Assembly: GCA_038373885.1 (NCBI GenBank)
Contig: JAWZYV010016956.1
Location: 1-64,000, forward strand
From: Cheiracanthium punctorium
Taxonomy: Eukaryota > Arthropoda > Arachnida > Araneae > Cheiracanthiidae
Reading direction: 5' to 3'
Length of the DNA stretch: 64,000 bases
Shown here: positions 12,400-24,874 of the stretch, one piece after another
How positions within the stretch are numbered: the stretch's first letter is position 1
Layout of the letters: each line of letters opens with the position of its first letter
Position numbers and translations under genes: made by a program
Notes under the pieces: generated by a model
The model's input: the letters and a program-made list of their open reading frames with translations, nothing else
The model's database searches: none
Told to the model about the DNA's origin: nothing

Positions 12400-13015
12400 T
12401 AAAAGGTAGTCCATAATACTCAGGAATAGTGAAGCTTTCTGATAGTATGAACATCTTAAGAATCGGTTCAGTAGTCATAGAGATGTCCTTAGCGCGTAAG
12501 GTATTAGAATTATTTTGATTGTCCACGTAAAAGAACTGTTTATGCGATATGCATTAAAGGTAGCCTTTAATATCCAGGAATAACGTAATTTTCTATGAGT
12601 GAGAAAATTTTCAGAATCGGCTTAATAGTTACACAGGTACACATAGAGCGTAACGTAATTTTTATGAGTGTCCCTGTAAAAGAACTAAGTATGCTATATA
12701 CAAGAAAGGTAGCCTACAATACTCCGCAGCTTTCGTCCGTGAAAAGTTTTAGAATCGGTTTCATTAGTTCCAGAGATCGTAATGTAAATCGAATGAGTAT
12801 CCCTATAAAAGACCTATTTGTGATATATGCATGACAGGTAGCCCATATAATACTCAGGAATAGTATAGCTTTCTATCAGTAGAAAAAAAAAAAAAAAAAT
12901 TAGAATCAGTACAGACGTCAAAGAAATACCCATGCAGCTTAATGTATTAGAATTAATTTGAGCGTCCCAGTAAAAGAACTATTTAAACTTTTATTTTATT
13001 TTTAAGAAATTAATG
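12400..13015 (-). repeat. Degenerate ~150-bp satellite, reverse orientation
   Basis: About four diverged units. On this strand they read as reverse complements of the unit seen at 22052-23050: ATACTCAGGAATAGT, AGAATCGGTTCAGTAG and GTCCCTGTAAAAGAAC recur in that order. A run of 18 As interrupts one unit near 12882. Confidence 0.8.
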
Positions 13016-13031
13016 AAATGTAGCCAATTGT

Positions 13032-13635
13032 TGCAGAAAACTCTGTTTAATTTCTGAGTCCGCCGTTCTAAAGTCCAGTAGGAGTAGAAAGTTCTAGTAA
13101 AGAGTCCACCTCTCAACAGAACGGACGTCTATTTCTCATAGTAGTCAAAAACAGATTGACTCAACCGGGGCAGCACACTGTCATATTTATAGGGGATGCA
13201 GAAGCTATTAGAAATTTCTCGAAGGATCCCCTTAAAGAGAGAATTTTGATTACGTCATAGGAATGCAGTTGAATCATTAGACTATTACGCAATATTAATG
13301 CAGGAAAATGAAATTTATAGGCCCCATTGGAAAAATCGCGCCAAATATCCGAAACATCGCCAAGCCTGGCAACTTTTTGGCGAAATATCGCCACGTTTGG
13401 CACCCAAAAATAAGTGACCCCAAGAGTGACATCAGCTAAGCTCTAACATCAATATTTCTCGAGATTTTAGAAAACCCTATGCTAACCAATGGGGAAACCC
13501 AAAACTCCATATCTCCGGTCTAGGTAACCGATTTTGATGCAACAAAATACGAAATTTAATTACTTGGCGTGTAGAATACGAATTTTAAGCTAGTTTACCC
13601 CTAGAACAGCCAATTGGCCCAAAAATTCGTAAAAC
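13032..13635 (-). mobile_element. Solo LTR relic, gypsy-like family, internally deleted
   Basis: Starts with TGTTGCAGAA and ends near AAAAATTCGTAAAA, matching the termini of the complete minus-strand copy at 57832-58756, but a central part is missing. It retains the TATTTATAGG box near 13178, the GCCAAGCCTGGC remnant and the motif TTTCTCGAGATTTTAGAAAA. No internal retroviral-type region adjoins it. Confidence 0.8.
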
Positions 13636-13714
13636 TATAATACTTAGGAATAGAAGACTTCTATTATAGAAAAAGTTTTTGATTCGGTTCAATAGTTACA
13701 GAGATATTGGCTTC

Positions 13715-14535
13715 GTCGGGTTCGATTCCTAGGTTCGTCGTTCTAAAGTCCAGTTTATGTAGAAAGTTCTAGTAAAAAGTCTATTTGTCAGGATGGAACA
13801 CAAATTTTATTGCTTCTAGAACTTCGTCGAACAATCAGCTGTGCACAATTCACAGGCACTAATGGCCAGTACCTTGCTTATAATAGTCCTCTCAGTACAG
13901 AAGCTTTCACAGATGCTGTATTTCTTACAAAAAATAAAACACTTCCACTGGCAAAAATTCAATGGAAACCTACAAAGGAAATCATAAACAGTCCCCCAGG
14001 ACACAGCAATGAATAATTTACACTCTATACTCAAAAACAAGCAAAATACTGCTTCCAATAGCAAAATTTACAGAGTTATGCATCGAACATAACTATCTCT
14101 GGTGTGCCCTGTCTCTATTTATAGGTGTCGAAAATTCTGGTAGGAACTATTTCTCGAAGAACCCGCATAAAGCTCGAATTTTGATTATGTCATGGAAATG
14201 GAAATTAGTAATTACTAAGCTACAGCGCAATATTAATGCAGGAAAACAAGCATTAGTGACCCCATTGGTAAAAGCGCACCAAATGACCGAAATGTCGCCA
14301 AGCTTGGCGACTTTTTGGCGAAATATCGCCAAATTTGGCGTCAAAAATAAGCTCCCATAAGTGAAATCACCAAAGCTCTAGCATCAATATTTCTCGAGAT
14401 TTCTAGAAAACCCTATGTTAACCTATGGGCAAACCCAAAACTCCGTACGTCGCGTTCTAGTTAACCGATTTTGATACAACAAAATGATTATTTGACGCGT
14501 AGGGTACGAATTTTAGAATAATTTTAATATCTGGG
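13715..14535 (-). mobile_element. Solo LTR, gypsy-like family, ends eroded
   Basis: Nearly full-length alignment to the LTR at 57832-58756: TTCGTCGTTCTAAAGTCCAG, GGATGGAACACAAATTTTAT, CTATTTATAGGTGTCG and GTCGCCAAGCTTGGCGAC (14294-14311) occur in the same order. Both terminal nucleotides are lost, so no target duplication is visible. It lies head to tail with the previous relic, so one insertion followed by duplication, or two insertions, are both possible. Confidence 0.8.
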
Positions 14536-14559
14536 AGGCAGAACAAACTGAAAATTCTT

Positions 14560-14563
<4 letters not shown>

Positions 14564-14613
<50 letters not shown>
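14564..14613. repeat. (TA)n microsatellite
   Basis: An essentially uninterrupted TA dinucleotide run of about 50 bp at the end of the LTR block. Confidence 0.98.
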
Positions 14614-14617
<4 letters not shown>

Positions 14618-14989
14618 CTCCTGCCACAGTGTTAGTCACCTAACTCCTCCGAAACCACTCGACCAATTTTAATGAAATTTTCTATGTATATTCGTTAGGT
14701 CATAGAATAGGTTTTTAACTATGTCTCATACCCCTAAGTCATAAGGGTGGTCCACCCCAAAATGTTTAGCCCCCGAGTGCTATTCATTTCAATCAGGATT
14801 TCTGTGTAGACATTAGCGTGTCGAATCACTTTTCAAATGTGTTTGCCAGATAATGTGGAGAGGGGGGGGGAAGTTAATAAAATGTTGAAAGTCACACAAG
14901 GTTTGCAATTTTTGATAATGGATCGCTACGCTAAATGTGGTGCCAAAACGCGACAATTTATTATAAATATATTTCGCGTATAGTTAGAA
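14614..14989. other. Dispersed-repeat-like sequence, no gene
   Basis: Contains ACCACTCGACCAATTTTAAT and similar wording typical of decayed transposon sequence. Base composition here is ordinary (line 14881-14940: 14 G and 8 C), in contrast to what follows. Confidence 0.35.
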
Positions 14990-17900
14990 AACAGCAGGCT
15001 GCCTTACTATCCCTGCTTCTCACACGAGCAGTTGAGTCAACTCTAGGAGCACTCTCACTCTCATACCTCAGTACACTCTTCATATCTTCGTAATGATCTC
15101 GAGTCACGCCTCGGACTACAAAGAAAGCGACACATAAACACACGGTCAACCATACATCCCACCTACTGCGCGCATCTCAACTGCACACCTCGCTCCACAC
15201 CTTCCTTCCCCCACCTCCCACACGAACCATATAACAACTATCTGCTCACTCTTGCACACACCCGCGCTTCCCAGACATAGAGAAGTCCTGCGACACTCCT
15301 GCACCTAACATATGCGCCCCACGAAATGCCACCCGCGCGCACGGCTCTCTCACCTACACACAGCTCCCATCATTAGAGAACGTCGTATTCTCTACACATC
15401 AACAGCACTCTCCTCACGACCTCTAAACACAACACGCAAGACTCCTCGATCCCTCTACTCATCGCGCAACTACCACCGACACACGACGTCTCGCTCTCAA
15501 CCTATCCTTAGTCGCCCCGTCCCACACACAGGAGTCGCCACCCATACCTAACAATCACACACTCCACCACAGACTCATATCAGTTCTGTCGCCATCTCTC
15601 TGCAACGAGACCCACCCTGCCGCCCTATCACGGGGACTCCATCCACTGCCAACCACGTATCACTCACCCACGGCCGATACTTAAGAGTCCTCCCCCTCAT
15701 AAATCGTGGCACACACTCACTAACGCACAACGAAAACTCTTCCTTCAAACAATATGAACGATCAAATCGCACGCACGCGACACCATCTGACTCTCTCCGT
15801 TTTCTCGGCCTCTCCTCGCGCAATTCCACCGCACTTCCACTACATACACCCTACACCACCGCACACTAACCACACTCACGTGATCGCCACACCTGTAATC
15901 TCTATACAACACTACTCATGCTAATATAAGTAACGATACTGAGCTCCGACAGACCACGGAAAGCCCAAAACGCCCGACCGAAATTACACCGCACTACACC
16001 AGTCACACAGATCTAACACTCCGCCACACCACCAATATCATACCCTACTTCTGTGACATCCACTCCACACGTATATCCTCCACACATAAACAACCCACAC
16101 CAAGCGCATCTACCACCCAATAGTCTGCGAAATCTATGCTACGATACACTCTCTCACATTATTAATACACCTCCACATCTCATTGAGAGATCCCTCCGCT
16201 CCACACCATACCAAATATCTCCACACTCGTAACACCGCGACCACAGCACCCTCCGAACTCCCTACCACACACACCACCTCTTGTACCTCGCTGAGCTACC
16301 AAACAGTTCTCGCACATTCTTCTCCAATTACCGACAACAGACTCACAACAGCGCTCTCACAGATATATGTCAATCAAACATCAGTCATAGTGGTATAACA
16401 GACCGAACATGACGATAGCCGCACTCTCTATCAACACTACGCTCACTCTGGACAACGAGCCGTCCGCCCACGGCACGTCTACAACAACGCACACGCCGCC
16501 ACAACAACAACTCATCTCTACTAAAATCGCGCAAGAGCCCCTCACTAGATCCCAATACTCGACACCCCTTCTCTATCTCGGCCACTCAGAAGATTGGTTA
16601 CCACACTCATAGCCACCTCTATGTCAGCGCACACTACAAACTAATCCTCTCCCATATCACTCACGACCACTACTCAATAAGTTTCTTTATTCTAACACAT
16701 ACATTGCACGCAACACACTCACCCCATCGCACATTCCCAACGACCATCCAATCTCCACATACTCCCCAAACACACACTCCCTCACCATAGTATCGCTCAG
16801 CGTGCGGTACACCCACCGTGCTGCCTCCAGCTACGAATAACAACACTCCTGATTCTTCACTCCAGAATCCCTATACAATACCTCATGCACCTATCACCGA
16901 GTCCGCTGCACACCGAATTCACTCCACTCCAGAATAAGCCGAGCTTCTGTAGCCAATCTTCCAACCCTCCACTCTCCTTCGCTCGCACTGCCTATGGATC
17001 CCTGGCCCCCACCCACTCCGCTCACTCGACCCCCCCCCACACTACTCTCTCCCCCCCCCCTCCCCTCATCTTAATCAACTAATCATTCCTACGTAACATA
17101 AACACATCATACTAACCTACTCGCTCACAAGCTCATTTCACCATATATCATCGACATTCTATCAATACTGCACCTACTCCATTGCTCGCTCAACCCCCCC
17201 GGTCTCACAGATCACTAAATTTCGCACTTCTCATCGTCCGTCGCGATCTAAACAACACGCGCACCGTAGGGTCTACCCTAGAGACTCTTGCACGAGGTTT
17301 TATCACTCCAAGATGCGCCCACTCTGCGATATACATACCTAACCTCATACGAGATAGCACCTCCCTATCTGCTACTTAGTAAAGCGATCTGACTAATGTT
17401 TATTGGCCTCTCTGAACAAAGCTTAACCTCACGACAAACTAGCACACAAACTTCTCACATAACACTCTCTGTGTACCAACGAAAAACCTAATTAACCAAT
17501 CGGAACTCTTCACAAACCACTATCTGTTAGAGGCTCACTCTGATATACTTCACTCCCTCCACTCACCGCAACGCTCTCCATAGACCATACTCTGACCATC
17601 ATCTCCACACCTATACATCACTACACAACCTGACCTACTCACATAACACACGAACAAAAAAGTGCCGCAACCCCTTCTCTCTCTCCTACCCTCCTTCACT
17701 ACCTCCCACCATAATACACACTACATATAAATCCCACTTCCTACTCCCCCCCTATGCTGACAACATCATCTAAATCTACAGACACGACTAGGACCGGCCG
17801 TCACGCATACGCCCCTATAAATTCACCTCCACTATACTATCAGACCCATGACTTTAGCACTTTACCGCCACGGCAGAACCACATCACGTAAGCGTACCTT

Positions 17901-19085
17901 CATATCCATTCTTTCCAGTCGTACGCCTGCAATACCATACTACTCGCCGCATATACTAGCACTAGCTATCACCGCGTCTGCCACAAGATCTACATACAAC
18001 ATGTGCAACCCTACCTCGTAGTCACCTAATCCTGCTATAACATGACAAACTCATAAAGTCGCACGTCCTCGAACGCGCTACACCCACACTATTCTACACG
18101 TCGCATGACCATTGTAGAGTCGTACCTAACCAATCTCCCTCTCAGAGTCTCCAACATATGAGTCAATAAGAACTACACTTTGAGATAACCTAGAGTTCAA
18201 TTTCGCACTCTATAGTCAACCGACTCCATGTAACTCAACCCACCCTCTGTGACACTCGGACTCGCTAGATACGTCTCCTAGAGGATCAGGGATGTCCAGT
18301 GTTCTATCGAGATCTGTCATCTTGCGCGTCACCTTGTAACAGAAGGCATCTTCGATCCAATAAGACTCACGACTTCATATCCAACCCTGTTTGCGTCACG
18401 AATCATCTAGTTTACGCAGCACGCCCAGCCTCACCTCCATTACACCAACAGCATTATCATCTCTCCAGCTCACACACCTCGACATACAATCAGGACAGAT
18501 ATTGCAACGCTTCTAATACATGCGCGCATAGTTCCCGCCGCGTAAGCCTTACTTCTTCACACAGCGTACACATCTTCCTTCTTTCGCCTATCCACTCTCA
18601 ACGCCTTCCTTCACTCGGTCTTTTGACCGCTGTATCTGTCGTCACACTATACATCATCCAACAACACATGCAAATAATGCCCGCCAGTCTCATCTCACAA
18701 TCACATTGCTCTACTCTAATGTACAGACTGATATATTCACTGCTCTCTCATAAAGCCTAGTGCCACAGTGAAATTGAGAGCAGATCGTCTTCAATCTATC
18801 ACACACTCACGCGCTGGATATACTAATCCTCACACACTCGGAGCTACTGCTTAGTATATATTTACTCTATTGAGAAAATGGAGCTACACATTCTCGATCG
18901 AGTACCTCTTTCAATCTGTATTATCATAAACTTCACGATCTCTCTTATCACTCACTCTAAGAGGGCGCGTATCACTCACCGCTCTATAGAGTCTCAAAAT
19001 TTCTCTAATACCTGTACACGCGTCACCATATCAAACCTATGGCGAGATTTCTAGACGTTACTTCTCGTCTAACACCGCTAAAATA
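14990..19085. other. 4-kb G-depleted, C-rich block of unknown nature
   Basis: Abrupt change in base composition. In 15181-15240 I count 30 C and only 3 G; in 17641-17700, 25 C and 4 G. The text is built from CA, AC, CT and TC dinucleotides in irregular order, with no stable repeat period, no transposon ends and no recognisable protein in six frames (the longest frame, 18299-18760, is low-complexity). It joins ordinary sequence on the left and the 122-bp satellite on the right. Either a badly base-called or mis-assembled microsatellite or satellite stretch, or a genuinely odd strand-asymmetric sequence. I favour an artefact but cannot test it. Confidence 0.85.
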
Positions 19086-19089
19086 CGTT

Positions 19090-20960
19090 GAAATAGTGAA
19101 CTAAACCGTTATCAAAAATGACATTCAACAAAAGGACGTAATTGTTGGAAATGTAAAAATTCACGGTATAACAGTGCTCTTTAAGAATGTGTGTCAATAA
19201 TACATGTTAAAACCGTACACTAAACCTTAATTAAAAATGACTTTCAACAAAGGGCCGCTATTTGCTGGAAATAATGCAAAAATACACTGTATAACAATGC
19301 TCTTTAAAAATATGCATCAACAATATGCTTTGAAACAGTGGACTAAACCTTTATTTAAAATGACTTTCAACAAAGGGACGTTAATTGTTGGAAATAATTC
19401 AGAAATACACGGTATAACAATGCTCTTTAAGAAAGTTTGTAAATAATATACATTGAAACATGTGGACTAAACCTTTATTTAAAATAATTTTCAACAAAGA
19501 TGCGTAATTGTTGAAAAAAAGGCCAATGGCCAAAATACAGGATATAACAATGCCCTTTAAATATGAATGTCAATTGAAACAGTGGATTAAACCTTTATTT
19601 AAGTAACTTGCAACAAAGGAGCGTAATTGTTGGAAATAAGGCAAAATTACACGATATAACAATGCTCTTTAAAATGTGCGTCAATAATATGCTTTGAAAC
19701 AGTGGACTAAACCTTTATTTAAAATGACTTTCAACAAAGGGAAGCAATTGTTGGTAATAATGCAAAAATACTGAGTATAACAATGCCCTTTAAATATGAA
19801 TGTCAATAATATTCTTTGAAAGAGTGGACTAAACCTTTATTTAAAATGACTTTGACACAAAGGGAAGTAATCGTTGGAAATAAGGCAAAAATACTCTGTA
19901 TAACAATGCTCTTTAAGAAAGTTTGTAAATAATATACTTTGAAACAGTGGACTAAACCTTTGTTTAAAATAACTTTGAACAAAGGTACGTTAATTGTTGG
20001 AAATAATGCAGAAATACACGGTATAACAATGCTAAGAAAGTTTGTAAATAATATACTTTGAAACAGTGGACTAAACCTTTATTTAAAACATTTTTCAACA
20101 AAGAGGCGTAATTGTTGAAAAAAAGGCAAAAATACAGGATATAACAATGCTCTTTAAATATGAATGTCAATAATATACTTTGAAAGAGTGGACTAAACCT
20201 TTATTTAAAATGACTTTGACACAAAGGGAAGTAATCGTTGGAAATAAGGCAAAAATACTCTGTATAACAATGCTCTTTAAAAATGTTTGCCAATAATATA
20301 CTTTGAAACAGTGGACTGAACCTTTATTTAAAATGACTTTCAACAAAGGGATGTAATTGTTGGAAAGGCAAAAATACACGATATAGCAATGCTCTTTAAA
20401 AATGAGTGTCAATAATATAATTTGAAACAGTGCAGTAAACATTTTTTTTAAATGACTTTCAACAAAGGGACATTAATTGTTGGAAATAAGGCAGAAATAC
20501 GTGGTATAACAATGCTCTTTAAAAATGCGCATCAATAATATGCTTTGAAACAGTGGATTAAACCTTTATTTAAGTAACTTGCAACAAAGGGGCGTAATTG
20601 TTGGAAATAAGGCAAAATTACACGATATAACAATGCTCTTTAAAAATGTGTTTCAATAATATACTTTGAAACAGTGGACTAAATCTTTATTTAAAATGAC
20701 TTTCAACAAAGGGACGTAATTGTTGGAAATAATGCAGAAATACACGGTATAACAATGCTGTTTATAATGTGTGTCAATAATGGACATAGAATCAAAGGGT
20801 TATATTAAAAGTGCCTTTGAACAAAGGGACATTATCGATAGACTTAAGGCAAAAATATACGGTATAACTATGGTTTTTAAAAATCCGTCAATAATATGTT
20901 TCTAAACAATGGGCTAAAATTTAAAGAATAAAATTAAACAAATGGAAGTAATTGTTTTAA
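19090..20960 (+). repeat. 122-bp satellite array, about 16 units
   Basis: The phrase GTGGACTAAACCTTTATTTA returns near 19339, 19463, 19577, 19701, 19824, 19946, 20066, 20189, 20312, 20552 and 20674, about every 122 bp, with degenerate units at both ends. Other fixed words are TTTCAACAAAGGGACGTAAT and GTATAACAATGCTCTTTAA. Frames inside it (for example 20167-20442) are repeats of the unit and are not genes. Confidence 0.95.
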
Positions 20961-20984
20961 ATATATGTAAATGTATGGTTTAAA

Positions 20985-21169
20985 GTGCTTATGCACAGGA
21001 TTAACTTATAGAATATATTTCATGTATTAGCGTAAATAGTTCTACCAGGACACTTGAAACAATTCTAATTCATTACGGTCTCTGTAACCACTGAACTGAA
21101 TTTGAAATTTTTTTTCACTGATAGAGAGCTATGCTACTCCTGAGTAATATGAGTACCTTTCATACGTAT
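20985..21169 (+). repeat. ~150-bp satellite unit interrupted by an LTR
   Basis: One degenerate unit (GGTCTCTGTAACCACTGAAC, TTTTTCACTGATAGAGAGCT, TTCCTGAGTAAT-like text) that breaks off at cctttcatacgtat, exactly where the LTR begins; the unit resumes at 22052 with tatataacaattttacaggg. Confidence 0.8.
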
Positions 21170-21608
21170 TGTTACGAATTTTCGGGGCAACCCGCTGTTC
21201 TGGGGCTTAAAATAGTTCAAAATTAGTATTCTAAGCGTCCAATAGTTAAATTTTGCTTTTTGTTGCATCAAAATCGGTCAACTAGAGCCGGAGATACGGA
21301 GGTTTCGGTTTCCCCATTGTTTTTCTATGGGTTTCTAGAAATCTCGAGAAATATTGGTCCTAGGGCTTCGATCTCTTCACTTTTGGGGACTTATTTTTGG
21401 CGCCAAATTTGGCGCTATTTCGACAAAAGTCGCCAAGCTTGGCGACATTTTAGTTATTTGGCGCTATTTTCCAAGTGAGGCCTGAAAGTTGGTTTAAACG
21501 CATAATAACCTAATATTTCTCTTCTTTGACGTAATCAACATTCCTGCTTTATGTGGAATCCTTGAAAAATAGACTTTCCTCGAAGATTCTTGTAGCTTCT
21601 GCGTCGGG

Positions 21609-21639
21609 TATAAGCGTGTTTCTGAACCCCAGTTCAGTG
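21609..21639 (+). promoter_or_regulatory. LTR core promoter: TATA box and initiator
   Basis: TATAAG at 21609-21614 and TTCAGTG with the presumed +1 A at 21636, a spacing of about 27 nt that fits arthropod TATA/Inr promoters (initiator consensus TCAKTY). The same pair is seen in the complete copy at 58273-58305 on the other strand, which supports function rather than chance. Confidence 0.6.
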
Positions 21640-21942
21640 TTGATCAAGCTTTGAGAGAGTGAGTACGCTAGCTTTGCTCTGTGATAGAAGCGGTATTTCG
21701 CGCTGTTTATGAAGCTTTGAATTTAAGTGCTGTGTATAAATTCTTGATTGCTGAGTCTTGAGAGACTGTTAGTGTTATCTCTCGTATATTTTCACTGAAT
21801 TTTTGCCAGTGAAAGTGTTTTATTTTGTGTGAGAAATACAGCATTGAGATCTTCTGATCTAAGCGGACTGTTAAAAGCACATTACTGTTTAATTGTGCTT
21901 GTGAATTTTGTATAGCTGATTGTTCTACGAAGATCTAGAAGC

Positions 21943-21948
21943 AATAAA
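21943..21948 (+). terminator. Polyadenylation signal in the LTR
   Basis: AATAAA about 100 bp before the LTR end, downstream of the TATA/Inr pair, in the position expected for the end of the R region. The equivalent TTTATT lies at 57932-57937 in the minus-strand copy. Confidence 0.6.
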
Positions 21949-22051
21949 GTTTTGTTCCATCCTGACCAGTGGACTTTTTTTACTAGAACCTCTACACCAA
22001 CTGGACTTTAGAACGACGAACCCCGGAAACAAGCAGAGTATTTCTGCAACA

Positions 22052-23050
22052 TATATAACAATTTTACAGGGGCTCTCATAAGAAATACATAAAATGGCAT
22101 AATTGTAACCATTGACCAGATTCTAAAAAAAAATTCTCAGAAAGCTGCAGTATTCCTGAGTATCATAAGCTAAAGTTCATGCATATAAAATAAATATTTC
22201 TTTTACAGGAATTGTCAAAATAATTCAAATGCAATACCCTCTATGGGTATCTCTCTAACTACTGAACCGATTCACAAACTTTTCTCACCAATAAAAAGCT
22301 ACACTATTCCTGCAAATTATACACTGCCTTTCATGCAGGTGTATGTAGATATATATATACATAATTTTTTTTTCAGAGACACTCATAAGAATTATATTAC
22401 GCTCTGTGTTCATCTGTGTAACTATAGAACTGATTCTTAAGCGTTTTTTACTAATACAAAGATACAATATTCTTGATTATTATAGGCTGCATTTAATGTA
22501 TGCAGCGTAAATAATTCTTTTGCAGGGACACACAAAATAATTATTATCCATTTACACTCTATGGTTATCTAACTACTGAACCGATTCTAAAACTTTTCTC
22601 ACTGATAGAAAGCCACAGAGTATTTTAGACTGCCTTTTTATGAATATATCACAAATAATTCTTAGAAGGACGGGCAAGTATTAGAGCATTATGCTCTATG
22701 GGTATCTCTGTAACTAGAGAACCGAATCGAAAACTTTTATCGATAATATAAAGCTTCTATTTCGGAGTATTAAAGGTTAAGTTTCATGGATATAGTTTAG
22801 ATAGTTCTTTTACAGGGATACAAAAAATAATTGTAATACATTAAGCTGTATAGGTATTTCTTTAACTTCTGAACCGATTCTAAAACTTTTTTCACTGATA
22901 GAAAGCTACACTAGTCCGGAGTATTATGGCTACCTTTCATGCATATATCACAAATAGGTCTTTTACAGGGATACTCATTCGATTTAGATTACGATCTCTG
23001 GAACCAATGAACCGATTCTAAAATTTTTTACTTCCTTGTACGGAGTATAA
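22052..23050 (+). repeat. Degenerate ~150-bp satellite, about six units
   Basis: GAACCGATTCT or a close variant returns near 22260, 22427, 22579, 22719, 22870 and 23009. The unit order is TTTTACAGGGACACTC, TAATACATTACGCTCTATGG, GTAACTACTGAACCGATTCT, TTTCACTGATAGAAAGCTAC, CTATTCCTGAGTATTATAGG. The small frames inside (22243-22440 and opposite) are repeat sequence. Confidence 0.9.
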
Positions 23051-23059
23051 TTAAGTAAA

Positions 23060-24600
23060 GTGATCCCGAATAATTTCGGGGGCCAAATTTCGACGAAAAA
23101 AACGATTTTGACTACCGCTAAATTTAATTTTAAGAATTTTTTCGATGCATCTCATCGTAAGTTAGCATGTTGGATCATATAAATGCGTCTGCAACCCATT
23201 TTGACCAACGGTGAGTCTACTTTGACGAGTTTTTCTATGCCATCTGTACACACGTATGCATGTAACTCGCATATCCCAAAAACTATTGGTCATACTAGAA
23301 TGATGAAATTTCGTATTTAGGATTGTTGTAATATCTAGTTGTACAGTACATCTCCCCTTTCGGTCCCATTCGACTGGATAGTTTATCTACAGCAACGCCC
23401 AAACGATTTTAAATACATTACGCTCTATGGGCAGATATTAATTAAAGCGCATTTTAGAGGTATTAGGCTACTTCAAACGACTCAGAAGTGATATATGCTA
23501 AGGATTAAAAAATTAATTTCTCCATCGAAAAAAGTGTCTTTATCATTTATAGTTCTGCTACAGGTACACGCAAAAGATTTCCAATACATTACGGTCAATA
23601 GAAATTTTAAGGACTTTTTGATCTATTTCAAGCACGATACCGTTAACCATATAGTTAGGTAATAGTCCGGCCGCGGTTACGTGCCTCAAGAAATGCACCA
23701 AAACTCGCCAAGCGTGGCGACTTTTGGTGTACATGTGTATGTATTTAACTCTCAAATCTCAAAAACTATTAGTCGTAGAATGTTGAAATTTCATATATAA
23801 GATTGTTGTAACATCTAGTTTTGCATCATGTTTTCTGTTCCAATTTACTGGAGAGTTTATTTACAGAACCACCCAAAAGAATTTCAGTACATTAATGCCT
23901 ATGGACATCTTCAATCTGTAGACAGTCATCGTTCGGTCCATGCCTAAAATCTCGCCGCCTGTCGTCGACCTTAGCGAGTTTTGCCCAAATATCGCCAAAT
24001 TGGCGATAGTCAGTCATTTGGTCCATGTCCAAAATATCGCCGTTTGCCATTGTCCATGGCGAGTTTTGGCGAAATATCGCCAAATTTGGCGATAGTCAGT
24101 CATTGTTTGGTCCATGCCTAAAATCTCGTCATTTGTCGGCGAGTTTTTCCGAAATATCGCCAAATTTGAGGACAAAAATTATTACGTATTTTGCATAATT
24201 CGAAAACTTTTACCCGTAGAATTTTGAAATTTTGAATTTAGAACTGTTGTAACATCTAACTGTGCATCTCTTTTTTTATTGCAATCCATTGAGTAATTTA
24301 TTTACAGGGTCTGCCAAATGACTTGATATACATTAAGGTGCATGGATACATTCAATTCATTGAAAGTGCGTGGTCAATGACTACCTTGGCTATCCCCAAA
24401 ATCTCGGAAACTATCTCAAGCTTGTCGGCTTTTGGGGAAATATCGGCAAATTAAATGTCAGTAGGAAATCTTTCAAATTTAACCCAGCTTGGCGATATCG
24501 GAAATATTTGGGTAGAATCCGCTAACCCTAACTATTACTGCAGTATTTTATCTCTTTCAAACAAAATAAGTTTAGATGAAATGGGCCAAAAATATTTTTG
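23060..24600 (+). repeat. Complex dispersed repeat with TTGGCGA-rich subrepeats (copy 1)
   Basis: Aligns in inverted orientation with 54530-55540. Shared blocks include TTGTTGTAACATCTAGTTGT-type text, CTCGCCAAGCGTGGCGACTT and CATTACGCTCTATGGGCAG. Within it, 23920-24175 contains three units of about 87 bp, each with GGCGATAGTCAGTCATT, TTGGTCCATGCCTAAAATCT and ATATCGCCAAATTTGGCGAT. Its CATTACGCTCTATGG wording is shared with the ~150-bp satellite, so the two families may be related. Confidence 0.8.
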
Positions 24601-24639
24601 ATTTAATAGATGAGCAAGGAAGTCATGTGTTGTCCACAT

Positions 24640-24870
24640 GAGATTTTTTCACTGACGGAAAGCTACACTATTCCTGAGTATCCTATAAATAATTCCTTTA
24701 CAAGGACACTCATATGAATTACACCGCAATCTGTGTGTATGTCTAACTACTGAATCGATTCTAAAATTTTTTCATACAATACTATTCCTGAAAGAAAGCT
24801 ACACTATTCCTGAGTATTATAGGCTATCTTCCATGAATATAACACAAATCGTTCTTTTACGGGACACTCA
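24640..24870 (+). repeat. ~150-bp satellite, one to two units
   Basis: TTTCACTGACGGAAAGCTAC, CTATTCCTGAGTAT and CTACTGAATCGATTCTAAAA occur in satellite order. The unit is broken at gggacactca, where the next LTR fragment begins. Confidence 0.8.
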
Positions 24871-24874
24871 ATGT

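Larger units (their letters stand above)
21170..22051 (+). mobile_element. Solo LTR, gypsy-like family, 882 bp
   Basis: Starts TGTTACGAATTTTCGGGG and ends TTTCTGCAACA (TG...CA rule). It matches the LTR at 57832-58756 in opposite orientation, and no internal coding region flanks it. It sits inside a satellite unit at an ATAT-like site; flanks gtat and tata do not give a clean duplication. Internal landmarks: TTTGGCGCCAAA-type words near 21395, the palindrome GTCGCCAAGCTTGGCGAC (21429-21446), a TATA/Inr pair and AATAAA at 21943-21948. The ATAT-type site and 4-bp duplication of its sister copy fit Ty3/gypsy. Confidence 0.88.

Noticed and set aside
18299..18760. 153-codon frame in the C-rich block
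   Set aside because: Long frames are expected where the stop codons TAG and TGA are rare because G is depleted; the product is low-complexity Ser/His/Thr-rich.
20167..20442. 91-codon frame on the minus strand
   Set aside because: Spans 122-bp satellite units and simply repeats the unit.
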